A DNA stretch of 35,371 nucleotides from an uncultured Rhodospirillales bacterium (GCA_903865895.1 CAIPLM010000225.1:1-35371), one strand, 5' to 3'. Counted from the first letter of the stretch, positions 16,529-24,694 are shown. A program made the numbers and translations. The notes: generated by a model not told the origin, from the letters alone.

Positions 16529-16673
16529 AAGCAAGAAGATTCACCACCCGCTTCGCTAGAGGCAGTGAGACAAGGAGAAGTGAAGGTAGCAGGGCATTTC
16601 CGCTGGCGGGGAAACACCAACCCTTCTCACTGCCTCGTGTCTCTAGCGCAGCGGGTGGTGAAACTTCTTGCTT
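16529..16673. repeat. 145-bp element C with 33-bp terminal inverted repeats
   Basis: The left arm (16529-16561, beginning AAGCAAGAAG) and the reverse complement of the right arm (16641-16673) agree at 31 of 33 positions. A second inner pair, GAGGCAGTGAGA (16559-16570) with TCTCACTGCCTC (16625-16636), and a central hairpin TTTCCGCTGGCGGGGAAA (16597-16614) make the whole element self-complementary. It encodes no transposase and I see no clear target-site duplication. It lies between divergent genes, so it is not a terminator for either one. It looks like a non-autonomous, MITE-like or REP-like intergenic element. Confidence 0.75.
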
Positions 16674-16754
16674 ACTGCGGCCTCGCCCGACTCTACCCCG
16701 TTGGCGACCGCACCGGAACCGGCCTAGCATCGCCGCCTCAGAATGGAGGCCGTG

Positions 16755-18146
16755 ATGCTCGAACACCGCACCGCCAGCAACTACCAGAACGACACCCTCG
16801 TCCTCGGCTTTTCCGACCTCAACCGCCTGCGCAGCGAGCGCCCGCTGGTGCTGGCCGGCGGCCGGGGCGTCTACGTCACCGATGAGCGCGGGCGGGACTA
16901 TATCGAGGCCGTCTCCTCCTTCTACTGCGTCGCCCTCGGCTATTCCGACGAGGAGCTGATCGAGGCCGCCACGCGCCAGATGAGGGCGCTGCCGATGTAT
17001 CCCTCCGGCGCCCACCGCACCGTGCCGGTGGTGCTGGAACTCGCGGACAAGCTGGCCGCCATCGCGCCGATCGCCAATGCCCGCATCGCCTTCGCCACCA
17101 CCGGCTCCGAGGCCAATGACAGCCTGCTGAAGTTCATGTGGTACGGCAACGGCCACACCGGCCGCAAAGCCCGGCGCAAAATCATCTCGCGCCGCGGCAG
17201 CTATCACGGCGGCACCGCCCTCACCACCGGGCTCGGCGGCAGCGCCGCCCTCCAGGAGAGCTTCGGCATCCCCACCGTCGACCACGTCTATGTCAGCCAG
17301 CCCGACTGGCCGGCCGCCGCGCGTGCTGGAGAAAGCGGGGCGGGCGAAACCGAAGCCGCCTATACCGCCCGCCTCGCCGCCGAACTGCGCAGCGCCATCG
17401 AGAATGCCGGGCCCGAGACCATAGGCGCCATGATCGCCGAACCCCTCTCGGTTTCGGCCGGCATGCTCCCCCCGCCCGACGGCTACTTCCCGGCCATCCA
17501 GGCCGTGCTCGACGAATTCGGCATCCAGCTCTTCGCCGACGAGGTGGTCACCGGCTTCGGCCGCACCGGCAACATGTGGGGCAGCCAGACCTTCGGCATC
17601 CGCCCGGATTGCGTCACCTCCGCCAAGGGCCTCTCCAGCGCCTATCAGCCGATCTCGGCCCTCATCATGTCGCCCGACTTCCATGACCGCATGCTCGAAG
17701 GCAGCAAAGTCGACGGCTGGCTCGCCCATGCCGGCACCTACCACGCCCACCCCGTGGCCGCCGCCGTCGCGCTCAAAACCATCGAGATCTTCGAGAAACG
17801 CGACATCATCGGCCATGTCCGCCGCATCATGCCCACCTGGCACGCCGCGCTGGATGCCCTCACCGACCATCCCCTCGTCGCCGGCGTGCGCAAATGCGGC
17901 CTCGCCGGCGCCGTCGTGCTCCGCAAGCCCGGCGCCACCGGCCCGGCCGAAAGCGGCATGAAACTCGGCGGCCTCGGCCGCGCCGCCTACGAGGCGGCGA
18001 TCGAGCGCGGCGTGCTGGTGCGCCCCATCGGCGACAGCCTGGTGATGGCGCCCCCCCTCATCATCCGCGAAGCCGAAATCACCGAACTCGCCCACCGCCT
18101 CCGCCGCGCACTCGATGACGTGCTGGACGCCGAAACCCGGGGATGA
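16755..18146 (+). CDS. class-III (omega-type) aminotransferase
   Basis: 463 residues. The ATG at 16755 is preferred over an in-frame ATG at 16743 because the GGAGG ribosome binding site at 16745-16749 lies between them. Fold-type I PLP motifs are present: FATTGSEANDSLLK (113-126), SYHGGT (149-154), LFADEVVTGFGRTGNMWG (259-276) with Asp262, and TSAKGLSSAYQPIS with the Schiff-base Lys291. This fits the beta-alanine/putrescine/taurine-pyruvate transaminase group; substrate unknown. Its stop overlaps the ubiX start (ATGA), so the two are translationally coupled, an unusual pairing. The upstream region of 279 bases holds repeat element C. Confidence 0.92.
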   Translation: MLEHRTASNYQNDTLVLGFSDLNRLRSERPLVLAGGRGVYVTDERGRDYIEAVSSFYCVALGYSDEELIEAATRQMRALPMYPSGAHRTVPVVLELADKLAAIAPIANARIAFATTGSEANDSLLKFMWYGNGHTGRKARRKIISRRGSYHGGTALTTGLGGSAALQESFGIPTVDHVYVSQPDWPAAARAGESGAGETEAAYTARLAAELRSAIENAGPETIGAMIAEPLSVSAGMLPPPDGYFPAIQAVLDEFGIQLFADEVVTGFGRTGNMWGSQTFGIRPDCVTSAKGLSSAYQPISALIMSPDFHDRMLEGSKVDGWLAHAGTYHAHPVAAAVALKTIEIFEKRDIIGHVRRIMPTWHAALDALTDHPLVAGVRKCGLAGAVVLRKPGATGPAESGMKLGGLGRAAYEAAIERGVLVRPIGDSLVMAPPLIIREAEITELAHRLRRALDDVLDAETRG

Positions 18147-18718
18147 GCCCACACGCCACCAATCCACCGCTCATCATCGGCATCACCGGCGCCTCCGGAG
18201 CGATCTACGGCATCCGCCTGCTGGAAATCCTGCGCGAGATGGACATCCCGAGCCATCTCGTGCTCTCCCGCTCGGCCGAAATCACCATCGCCCACGAGAC
18301 CGACCACAAGATCGCCGCCGTGCGGGCGCTGGCCGCCGTCAGCCACCGGGCGGAGGACATCGCGGCCAGCATTTCCTCCGGCTCCTTCCGCACGCGAGGC
18401 ATGATCATCGCCCCCTGCTCGATGCGCAGCATGGCCGAAATCGCCACCGGGGTGACATCGAGCCTGCTCACCCGCGCCGCCGACGTGACGCTGAAGGAGC
18501 GCCGCCGCCTCGTGCTGATGGTGCGCGAGACGCCGCTGCATACCGGGCATTTGCGGGCGATGACCCAGCTCTCCGAGATGGGCGCCATCATCGCGCCTCC
18601 GGTGCCCGCCTTCTACGCGCGGCCCGCCAGCATCGCCGAGATGGTGGACCACACCGTCGGCCGGGTGCTGGACCTGTTCGAGATCGACAGCGGCGGGGTC
18701 AAGCGCTGGAAGGCATGA
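18143..18718 (+). CDS. ubiX: UbiX-family flavin prenyltransferase
   Basis: 191 residues, start overlapping the aminotransferase stop by four bases. UbiX joins a dimethylallyl group to FMN, making the prenylated FMN used by UbiD decarboxylases. Diagnostic segments are GITGASGAIYGIRLLE (13-28, flavin phosphate binding), ISSGSFRTRGMIIAPCSMRSMAEIA (77-101), and LKERRRLVLMVRETPLH (117-133) with the prenyl-phosphate-binding basic residues. A UbiD-family gene lies about 5 kb downstream at 23386-24693, its probable customer. The last 20 bases overlap the convergent TIGR02444 gene. Confidence 0.95.
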   Translation: MSPHATNPPLIIGITGASGAIYGIRLLEILREMDIPSHLVLSRSAEITIAHETDHKIAAVRALAAVSHRAEDIAASISSGSFRTRGMIIAPCSMRSMAEIATGVTSSLLTRAADVTLKERRRLVLMVRETPLHTGHLRAMTQLSEMGAIIAPPVPAFYARPASIAEMVDHTVGRVLDLFEIDSGGVKRWKA

Positions 18719-19142
18719 AGGCGGCCATGGCCTCGGCGGGCGCGCCGAGGCGGGTGGCGTAGGCGAGGAGGCTCGCCGGGAGCGTGCCTCGAGCTTGAAT
18801 CGGCACCACCGCGAGGCGTTCCAGCAGCGTGCGTTCGGCCTCGAGTTCCAGGGCTTGAACCCGGGCGCGCAGTTCCTGAGCAGCGGGTTCGGCCTTCATC
18901 GCCCGGCGGGCGGCGCGCAGCGGTTCCACCACCGCCGTGCGCCAGGGCGCCGCCTCCGCCTCCAGGGCGGCGAGGCCCGCCTCATCCGGGCAGGTGCCCT
19001 GGTCGGCGTGCCAGAGGAGTGCGATCAGCAAACACACGTCGCCGCTCCAGCGGTCCTGCAGCTCCAGGGCCGCTGGGGCGAACCCGGGGCGGGCGTAGAT
19101 GGCTTGGGCGAAGGCCCAGATGCCGCCGCTCAGTCGTTCCAT
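18699..19142 (-). CDS. TIGR02444/DUF2390 family protein
   Basis: 147 residues from the ATG at 19142, which lies inside the upstream binding-protein gene (13-base overlap). The sequence pattern is that of the TIGR02444 family: IWAFAQAIYARPGFAPAALE, LQDRWSGDVCLLIALLWHAD, WRTAVVEPLRAARRAMK, and a C-terminal helical ELRARVQALELEAERTLLE. Family members are small helical cytoplasmic proteins without an assigned function. Here it is coupled to an ABC importer gene set, and its 3' end overlaps ubiX by 20 bases tail to tail, so the two transcripts are antisense at their ends. Confidence 0.8.
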   Translation of the reverse strand: MERLSGGIWAFAQAIYARPGFAPAALELQDRWSGDVCLLIALLWHADQGTCPDEAGLAALEAEAAPWRTAVVEPLRAARRAMKAEPAAQELRARVQALELEAERTLLERLAVVPIQARGTLPASLLAYATRLGAPAEAMAAFMPSSA

Positions 19143-20125
19143 ACCTTCAGCGCGCTGGCGATCATCTCGGGCGGCAGGGTGATGCCCATGGCATCGGCGG
19201 TGCCCTTGTTCAGCAGCAGGTCGAACATCGTGTAGGTCGCCGGCGTCATGCTGCCCGGCGCTTTGCCAAGCAGCACTGGCACCACCATTTCGTGCGCCCA
19301 GTCCTTGCCCGCCTTGAACTGGTTCTGCGCGTAGGAGGCGATGGCGCCGCGCTCCACCGCCGAAGTGTCGTAGGAGAACAGCGGGATCTTCTTCTCCCGC
19401 GCCACCCGCACCACCGCATCGAAGGCCGAGGCCACCGTGTTGTCCTGCGGCATCAGGAGCGAGTCGGCCTTGGTCACCAGCGCCTGGGCGGCGGTGAGCA
19501 TTTCGGCCGACGAGGTGATGTGCACCTCCGCCCAGGTGACGCCGCGTTTCTTCGCCTCGGCGAGATTGAGGATGTTGAGGGCCGCGGAATTGCTTTCGGC
19601 GGGGTTGAAAATCGTGCCAACGATCTTGGCGTTGGGGTGCAGCTTCATCAGCACGTCCCACATCTTGGAGACCGGGGGGATGCCGTAGATGCCGGTGACG
19701 TTGGTGCCGGTGGGCTTGTCGAGCGCCGCGAGAATGCCGGAATCGACGGGGTTGGTGACACAGCCGAACACCACCGGCAGGTCCGTCCCCTTGGTGAGGC
19801 GAATGGCGGCCTGCACGTTGGGGGTGGTGCAGGGGGTCATCACGTCCACTTTGTCGGCGATGAACTTCTCGGCGATGTTGCGGGCGTTCGCCACGTCACC
19901 CTGGGCGTTGAGGTAGCGGAAATCGAGGTTCTTGCCCTCGATGAAGCCGGCCTCCTTCAGCCCCTCCAGGAAACCGTTGCGCGTGGCGGTCAGCGCGGGG
20001 TGATCGACGATCTGGGAATAGCCGACCTTGTAGGTCTTCCCCGGAGTGGGCGCCGCCTGCTGGGCCTGCGCGCTGGCGGCCAAGGCCAGACCGGCGAGAA
20101 CCCCGAGCCACATAAGACGCATCAT
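19130..20125 (-). CDS. ABC importer substrate-binding protein, TrpX/YtmJ-like (COG2984 type)
   Basis: 331 residues from the ATG at 20125, chosen because GGGGAGGGG lies just before it and a clean signal peptide follows (MMRLMWLGVLAGLALAASAQ). An ATG at 20173 overlapping the ATPase stop as ATGA is an alternative start. The mature part shows YKVGYSQIVDHPALTATRNG, GKNLDFRYLNAQGD, MTPCTTPNVQAA and GTIFNPAESNS, typical of the periplasmic proteins of tryptophan/tyrosine-like transporters. It delivers a small molecule, perhaps an aromatic compound, to the permease encoded upstream in the operon. Confidence 0.9.
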   Translation of the reverse strand: MMRLMWLGVLAGLALAASAQAQQAAPTPGKTYKVGYSQIVDHPALTATRNGFLEGLKEAGFIEGKNLDFRYLNAQGDVANARNIAEKFIADKVDVMTPCTTPNVQAAIRLTKGTDLPVVFGCVTNPVDSGILAALDKPTGTNVTGIYGIPPVSKMWDVLMKLHPNAKIVGTIFNPAESNSAALNILNLAEAKKRGVTWAEVHITSSAEMLTAAQALVTKADSLLMPQDNTVASAFDAVVRVAREKKIPLFSYDTSAVERGAIASYAQNQFKAGKDWAHEMVVPVLLGKAPGSMTPATYTMFDLLLNKGTADAMGITLPPEMIASALKVWND

Positions 20126-20169
20126 CGCACCCCTCCCCTGATTGCTCCCGCAGTCTTCGCCCGGCTTCC

Positions 20170-20976
20170 TCATAGCGTCAACAAGGCGCGATCGGAGGCG
20201 AGGGCGGCGCCACTGGCGGCGCGGAACCGCTCGACCAGGCCCGGCACGGTGAGGGCGGATTTCTCGGCGCCACGCACGTCCAGCACCACGCGCCCGGCAT
20301 GCATCATCACCAGGCGATCGCCCCAGGCGATGGCGGCCTGCATGTCGTGTGTAACCATGATCGAGGTGAGACGGTGAACAGCGATGCGGCTTGCGGTGAG
20401 TGCCATCACCATCCCGGCGGCGCGGGGATCGAGCGCCGCAAGATGCTCGTCGAGCAGCAACAGGCCCGGCTCGGCCAGGGTGGCCATCAGCAGCGCTACG
20501 GCCTGGCGTTGGCCGCCGGAGAGCGTGCCCATGCGGGCCTCCATGCGATCCTCCAGGCCCAAACCGGTCTCGGCCAGCAGGTCGCGAAAGCGGCCGCGGC
20601 GGGACGCAGTCACGGCGCGGCCGAATCCGCGGGACTGGCCGCGCAGGGTGGCCATGGCCAGGTTCTCCGCGATGCTCATCGAGGCGCAGGAGCTCTCCCG
20701 CGGGTCCTGCGCGATGCGGCCGATTCGCCCGGCGCGGCGATGCACGGGCAGGCCGGTGATGTCGGCGCCATCGAGCACAATGCGCCCGGAATCCAGCGTT
20801 TCATGGCCGGTGATGCAGCGCAGCAGGGTGGATTTGCCGGCGCCATTGGAGCCGATCAGGGTGACGAAATCGCCGGCCTCCAGCACGAGATCGATGCCCG
20901 CGAGCGCCGTGGTGGCATCCGCACCGCCCCGGTTGAAGACGCGGGTGAGGCCGCGCAGTTCGAGCGCCACGCTCAT
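20170..20976 (-). CDS. ABC importer ATPase subunit (TrpZ-like, COG1101 type)
   Basis: 268 residues; start and upstream permease stop overlap by four bases. Nucleotide-binding motifs are complete: Walker A IGSNGAGKST (41-50), Q-loop region RIAQDPRES, signature LSGGQRQ (152-158), Walker B LLLLDEHLAALDP (172-184) and switch His in MVTHDMQ. The Q-loop context and DEHLAALDP sequence are typical of this importer class. It powers uptake with the permease and the binding protein encoded on either side. Confidence 0.94.
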   Translation of the reverse strand: MSVALELRGLTRVFNRGGADATTALAGIDLVLEAGDFVTLIGSNGAGKSTLLRCITGHETLDSGRIVLDGADITGLPVHRRAGRIGRIAQDPRESSCASMSIAENLAMATLRGQSRGFGRAVTASRRGRFRDLLAETGLGLEDRMEARMGTLSGGQRQAVALLMATLAEPGLLLLDEHLAALDPRAAGMVMALTASRIAVHRLTSIMVTHDMQAAIAWGDRLVMMHAGRVVLDVRGAEKSALTVPGLVERFRAASGAALASDRALLTL

Positions 20977-21851
20977 CGCCGTGCCCTCAGCCGCGGCAGC
21001 GAGAGCGCGGCCAGTAGCAAGGCCGCGGTGATCAGCTTGAGGTCCACCGGGTCAAACCCCACCCGCAGGGCGCCGGCGACCAGCAGGCGGTAGATCAGCA
21101 CGCCGGCGATCGTGGCGACGATCCATCTGACAATGCCGCCATCGCCGAACATCGCCTCGCCGATCATCACCGCCGCCGCGCCGGTGACGAGGATGCCGGC
21201 GCCCATGCCGATATCGGCGAACCCATGGTCCTGCGCCACTAGGGCGCCAGACAGCGCAATCAGCCCGTTGGAGAGCGCCAGGCCGATCATCTTGGTGCGG
21301 GCGGTATCGACGCCGAGGCCGGTGATCATCGCCTCGTTCTCCCCGGTGGCGCGCACGGCCAGCCCGAGATCGGTGCGCAGAAACCAGGCAATGCCGGCCG
21401 CCACCACAGCCAGCAACAGCGACGTCACCAGGATCACCACAAAAGCATCCCGCCAACCCGGCAGAAAGGCGCCAATCCGGTCGAACATCGTGGAAGCGGA
21501 GAGCAGCGAGATATTGGCGCGGCCCATCACCCGCAGGTTCACCGTATACAGCGCCGTCATCACGATAATGCCGGCGACGATGTTGTTGATGCGCAGCCTG
21601 GTATGGATCACCGCCGTCACCACCCCTGCCCCCGCCCCCGCCGCCACCGCGGCCAGCACGGCCGGCAGCGGATGCATTCCGCCCGCCAACATCGCCGCCG
21701 CCACCCCGCCCCCCAAGGGATAACTGCCCTCGGCCGTAAGGTCCGGGAAACGGAAGAAGCGGAACGTCAGCAGCACGCCAAGACCAAGGAAGCCGAACAA
21801 GCTCCCCTGCTCCAGCATGTTGACGGCGAGCGACTGCAACTGGGCGATCAC
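20973..21851 (-). CDS. ABC importer permease subunit (TrpY-like, COG4120 type)
   Basis: 292 residues from a GTG at 21851; the next in-frame ATG is at 21818. About eight to nine hydrophobic helices are visible, with FRFPDLTAEGSYPLGG (32-47) and AVRATGENEAMITGLGVDTART, segments conserved in permeases of the branched-chain-amino-acid/TrpY type. It is first in an operon of permease, ATPase, binding protein and TIGR02444 protein. A hairpin with CGCAAGA/TCTTGCG arms (21863-21889) lies between the start and the DUF1127 gene upstream. Confidence 0.92.
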   Translation of the reverse strand: MIAQLQSLAVNMLEQGSLFGFLGLGVLLTFRFFRFPDLTAEGSYPLGGGVAAAMLAGGMHPLPAVLAAVAAGAGAGVVTAVIHTRLRINNIVAGIIVMTALYTVNLRVMGRANISLLSASTMFDRIGAFLPGWRDAFVVILVTSLLLAVVAAGIAWFLRTDLGLAVRATGENEAMITGLGVDTARTKMIGLALSNGLIALSGALVAQDHGFADIGMGAGILVTGAAAVMIGEAMFGDGGIVRWIVATIAGVLIYRLLVAGALRVGFDPVDLKLITAALLLAALSLPRLRARR

Positions 21852-21862
21852 GGGCGAGCCTG

Positions 21863-21889
21863 CGCAAGAAGGGACGCCACTCTCTTGCG
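21863..21889. promoter_or_regulatory. stem-loop just upstream of the ABC permease gene
   Basis: CGCAAGA (21863-21869) pairs with TCTTGCG (21883-21889) around a 13-nt loop, 11 bases before the GTG start of the permease. A 10-bp palindrome CCTTGCAAGG follows at 21900-21909. These may end DUF1127 transcription or regulate the transporter; function is inferred only from position. Confidence 0.35.
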
Positions 21890-21926
21890 AGCGGCGCCCC
21901 CTTGCAAGGCAATCGGCAAACTCAGT

Positions 21927-22166
21927 TCAGCGCCGGCGCCAGGCGGCCAGCGTCCACGGTGCGGCACGCAGCTGGAACTCGGCCTGGGCGGGGGAGATGC
22001 CGAGGTCCGCGAGCATGCGGGGGTCCGCGTCGGCGAGGCCGCGCCGGGTGCGCAGGATGCGGCGCCACAGGGTGAGTGTGGCCCAGGCATGGGCGAACGC
22101 GGTGCGGATCGAGGTGATGGCGGGGGCGGCCGGAGCGAGGCCGGCCCGCAGGTGGATGCTGTGCAT
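21927..22166 (-). CDS. DUF1127 (YjiS-like) small protein
   Basis: 79 residues from the ATG at 22166, with AGAGGA upstream. The C-terminal half has the DUF1127 pattern: LTLWRRILRTRRGLADADPRMLADLGISPAQAEFQ. Alphaproteobacterial DUF1127 proteins are small, arginine-rich and, where studied, act as RNA-binding or phosphate-related regulators. Divergent from a LysR-type regulator that starts about 100 bases away, a recurring gene pair. The 30-residue N-terminal extension (MHSIHLRAGLAPAAPAITSI) is poorly conserved looking. Confidence 0.85.
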   Translation of the reverse strand: MHSIHLRAGLAPAAPAITSIRTAFAHAWATLTLWRRILRTRRGLADADPRMLADLGISPAQAEFQLRAAPWTLAAWRRR

Positions 22167-22243
22167 GTCCAGGTCCTCTTGGGCTGGGGGTTTCGATGAG
22201 CCAGATATGCAGGCACGAGCGGAATAAGTAAAATGAATTGCCC

Positions 22244-22269
22244 TGATCCAAAGCATCAGATATTTTGAT
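22244..22269. promoter_or_regulatory. overlapping LysR-type operator palindromes
   Basis: TGAT-N7-ATCA (22244-22258) and ATCA-N7-TGAT-like ATCAGATATTTTGAT (22255-22269) share four bases. The second contains the T-N11-A core of LysR-type sites and runs into the regulator's own ATG, as expected for autorepression. Confidence 0.5.
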
Positions 22270-23170
22270 GTCCATGCTCCCCACCGGCCTCGATCCTGAC
22301 CTGCTGCGCAGCTTCGCCTACATCGCCGAGGAGGGCAGTTTCACGCGCGCCGCCGAGCGGGTCGGGCGCAGCCAGTCGGCGGTGTCGATGCAGATGCAGC
22401 GGCTGGAAGGGCTGCTGGGGGAGAAGTTGTTCTCCCGCGGCAAGGGCGGCCAGGTGCAGCTGACCTCGCAGGGCCGCTTCCTGCTGGAGCGCGCGCGCAC
22501 CCTGCTGGCGCTGAACGACGAGATCTGGAGCGCCTTCCGCGCGCCCCAACTGCAAGGCTTCGTGCGCCTCGGCTCGCCCGACGACTACGCGCTGCGCTAT
22601 CTGCCGCCCATCCTCAAGCGCTTCGCCGACACGCATCCCGGCGTCGACGTGGAAGTGACCTGCCTGCCCTCCAGCGAACTGATCGAGCACCTGCGCGACG
22701 GCAGCATCGATCTCAGCCTGATTTCCGAGGGGCATGACATCGCCGGCTGGCCGCGGCAGGAGTTGTGGCGCGGGCAACTCGCCTGGGTCACCTCCGAGCG
22801 CCACGCGCCGCATCGGCTGAACCCACTGCCGGTCGCCCTCGCCCGCGCCGGCTGCTCCTGGCGGGAAGCGGCGATCAGGGCGCTCGACAAGGCCGGCATG
22901 CGCTACCGCGTGGCCTATAACTCCGCCAGCCAAACCGGCACCCAGGCCCCAGTGCTCGCCGGCCTCGCCGTCACCGTCGCCGCCGATTCCTGGCTGCCGG
23001 ACGGCCTGCGCCGCATGCGCCCAGACGAAGGCCTGCCCCCCCTGCCCGACTTCGCCATCCTGCTGATGAAAAGCCGCACGCCGACCCAGCCAGTGACCGA
23101 CGTGCTGGCCACCCATATCGCCGATCATTTCCGCCAGGAGAGTACGCGGCAGGATCGAAGGGCGGCTTAA
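22268..23170 (+). CDS. LysR-family transcriptional regulator
   Basis: 300 residues from the ATG at 22268 (a TTG at 22265 and an ATG at 22274 are alternatives; no strong ribosome binding site). The winged helix-turn-helix is clear: LLRSFAYIAEEGSFTRAAER, VGRSQSAVSMQMQRLEGLLG, KLFSRGKGGQVQLTSQG. The effector domain follows from about residue 93 (QGFVRLGSPDDYALRYLPPI) and includes the inducer-binding pockets of the type-2 periplasmic fold. It is divergent from DUF1127 and probably controls it. The next plus-strand feature is palindromic element B. Confidence 0.95.
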   Translation: MSMLPTGLDPDLLRSFAYIAEEGSFTRAAERVGRSQSAVSMQMQRLEGLLGEKLFSRGKGGQVQLTSQGRFLLERARTLLALNDEIWSAFRAPQLQGFVRLGSPDDYALRYLPPILKRFADTHPGVDVEVTCLPSSELIEHLRDGSIDLSLISEGHDIAGWPRQELWRGQLAWVTSERHAPHRLNPLPVALARAGCSWREAAIRALDKAGMRYRVAYNSASQTGTQAPVLAGLAVTVAADSWLPDGLRRMRPDEGLPPLPDFAILLMKSRTPTQPVTDVLATHIADHFRQESTRQDRRAA

Positions 23171-23385
23171 GGAAGGGCTTCTTTTTTGAAAAAAAGAAGC
23201 AAAAAACTTCTGACGCGCAGCAAAGGGGAGCGGCGACGGGAGCGTCAGCGGTTCCCCTTGGAACCGCGAGAGCGCTGTAGCGGCGAAGCCATAAATTATT
23301 GCTTCGCGCGCCTCCATATCTGACCAGCCGCCGGCCCAAACGGATAAAGTTTTTTTGCTTCTTTTTGTTCACAAAAAGAAGGCAC
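23171..23385. repeat. nested palindromic element B between convergent genes
   Basis: This fills the gap between the LysR and UbiD stops. Left: a hairpin with 11-bp arms GCTTCTTTTTT/AAAAAAGAAGC (23177-23200). Right: CTTCTTTTTG-TTCA-CAAAAAGAAG (23358-23381). The right arm's reverse complement carries ACTTTATCCGTTTG, nearly the same as ACTTTCTATCCGTTTG in element A at 3517-3532. Between the arms lies a GC-rich stretch of about 130 bases without a credible gene. Like element A it separates convergent genes, so bidirectional termination is the likely role. Confidence 0.78.
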
Positions 23386-24693
23386 TTAACTCAGATAATC
23401 CTTGAGATTAATCCCCGCCACCCCCGGAATCCGCTTGCGGATAAACTCATCCTTGCGCCCAAACGGCACGGTGGCGTCGATGCCGAGGCGGCCGAAGTAG
23501 TCCTTCTTGGGGTCGCGGTAGAAGCCGGGGATATCGGGAATTACCAGCGCGCGGGTATCGGCGCGGCCGCGGGTGAGGTAGGCCCACCAGACGTCGTTGA
23601 AGTCATTGATATCAACGTCTTCATCCACCACGAACACGGTTTTCGACCAGTCATGGTTGGCGCCCATGGCGGTGAGCATCACCTGGCGGGCGTGGCCTTC
23701 GTAGGTTTGTTCGATCTGCACGACGGTGCTCATCACCGTGGGCGCGCAGGAGACGTCGATGATACCGCGCAGGCTGGCGGCCTTGAGCGCCTGGTAGACG
23801 CGGGTGGCGACGGCGAGTTCGAGCAGGCGCATATCCTCGGGCGAGCCGCAGATCAGGCCGTGAAACCAGGCGTCGCGGCGGCCGATGACGGCGCTGACCT
23901 CGAAGACATGGTTGTCGCCGACGGGCACGTAGAAGCCCATGAATTCGCCGAAAGGGCCTTCGGGGCGGCGGATATTGGGCAGGATGTGGCCCTCGATCAC
24001 CACCTCGGTATCGGCTGGCACGTCGAGCGGTACGGTGCGGCAGCGGCGAAGGCGCAGCGCGCTGCCCTGGATGCGCCCGGCGACCTCCATCTCGCTTTCG
24101 TCGTAGGCGATCGGCGCGGCGGCGGCGAGCACGAGGGAGGGCGGCGGGCCGAGCAGGATGGCGGCCGGCACTTTCTCGCCGCGCGCCTCGGCCTTCAGCT
24201 GATACTGCGCGAGGTGGTGCGAGGCGCCGAGGCGGATGCGCAGTTCGGTGTCGGAGATGATCTGGGCACGGTGGAAGGAAAGGTTGGGCACCCCGGTATC
24301 CGGCTCATTGGCGAGGAATACGCCCGCTGTGAGGTAGGGCCCGCCATCGCGCTCGAAATAGGTGAGCTGCGGCAGGTCGGTGAGCTTCATCTCCACCAGT
24401 CCCGCGGGCTCGGGCACGTGGATCGGCGCGATGACAGGGGTGGCCATCATCTCGACCCAGCGTTTGCAGAAACTGTCACCGCCGCCGATCATCTCCTGCA
24501 GGCGGGCGCGACTGCCGAACACGTTGGTCATCACCGGGTGGGCGGAGCCGGCGACGCGGCGGAACAGCAGCGGCGCGTCGCTCTCCTTCTGCGAGCGGGC
24601 GGTGACGGCGGCGAGCTCATGCTGGCCGGAGACCTCGCGCTCGACCACCCGCACGCGGCCCTGGGCGAGCAGGGACTCCATATAGGCGCGCAT
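23386..24693 (-). CDS. UbiD-family prenyl-FMN-dependent decarboxylase
   Basis: 435 residues; the ATG follows the MaoC stop after one base. UbiD enzymes reversibly (de)carboxylate aromatic or unsaturated acids using prenylated FMN and a metal ion. Landmarks are NLSFHRAQII (137-146, the catalytic-Arg and metal region), ILPNIRRPEGPFGEFMGFY (237-255, with the E...E pair), and VVDEDVDINDFNDVWWAYLTR near 355. It is shorter than classical UbiD (about 490) and closer to the secondary-metabolism or phenolic-acid members, so I do not assign ubiD. UbiX in this window can supply the cofactor. Confidence 0.93.
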   Translation of the reverse strand: MRAYMESLLAQGRVRVVEREVSGQHELAAVTARSQKESDAPLLFRRVAGSAHPVMTNVFGSRARLQEMIGGGDSFCKRWVEMMATPVIAPIHVPEPAGLVEMKLTDLPQLTYFERDGGPYLTAGVFLANEPDTGVPNLSFHRAQIISDTELRIRLGASHHLAQYQLKAEARGEKVPAAILLGPPPSLVLAAAAPIAYDESEMEVAGRIQGSALRLRRCRTVPLDVPADTEVVIEGHILPNIRRPEGPFGEFMGFYVPVGDNHVFEVSAVIGRRDAWFHGLICGSPEDMRLLELAVATRVYQALKAASLRGIIDVSCAPTVMSTVVQIEQTYEGHARQVMLTAMGANHDWSKTVFVVDEDVDINDFNDVWWAYLTRGRADTRALVIPDIPGFYRDPKKDYFGRLGIDATVPFGRKDEFIRKRIPGVAGINLKDYLS

Positions 24694-24694
24694 T

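Noticed and set aside
16500-18167. 555-codon minus-strand open frame through element C and the aminotransferase
   Set aside because: Antisense to a gene with full PLP-enzyme motifs; no ribosome binding site or domain.
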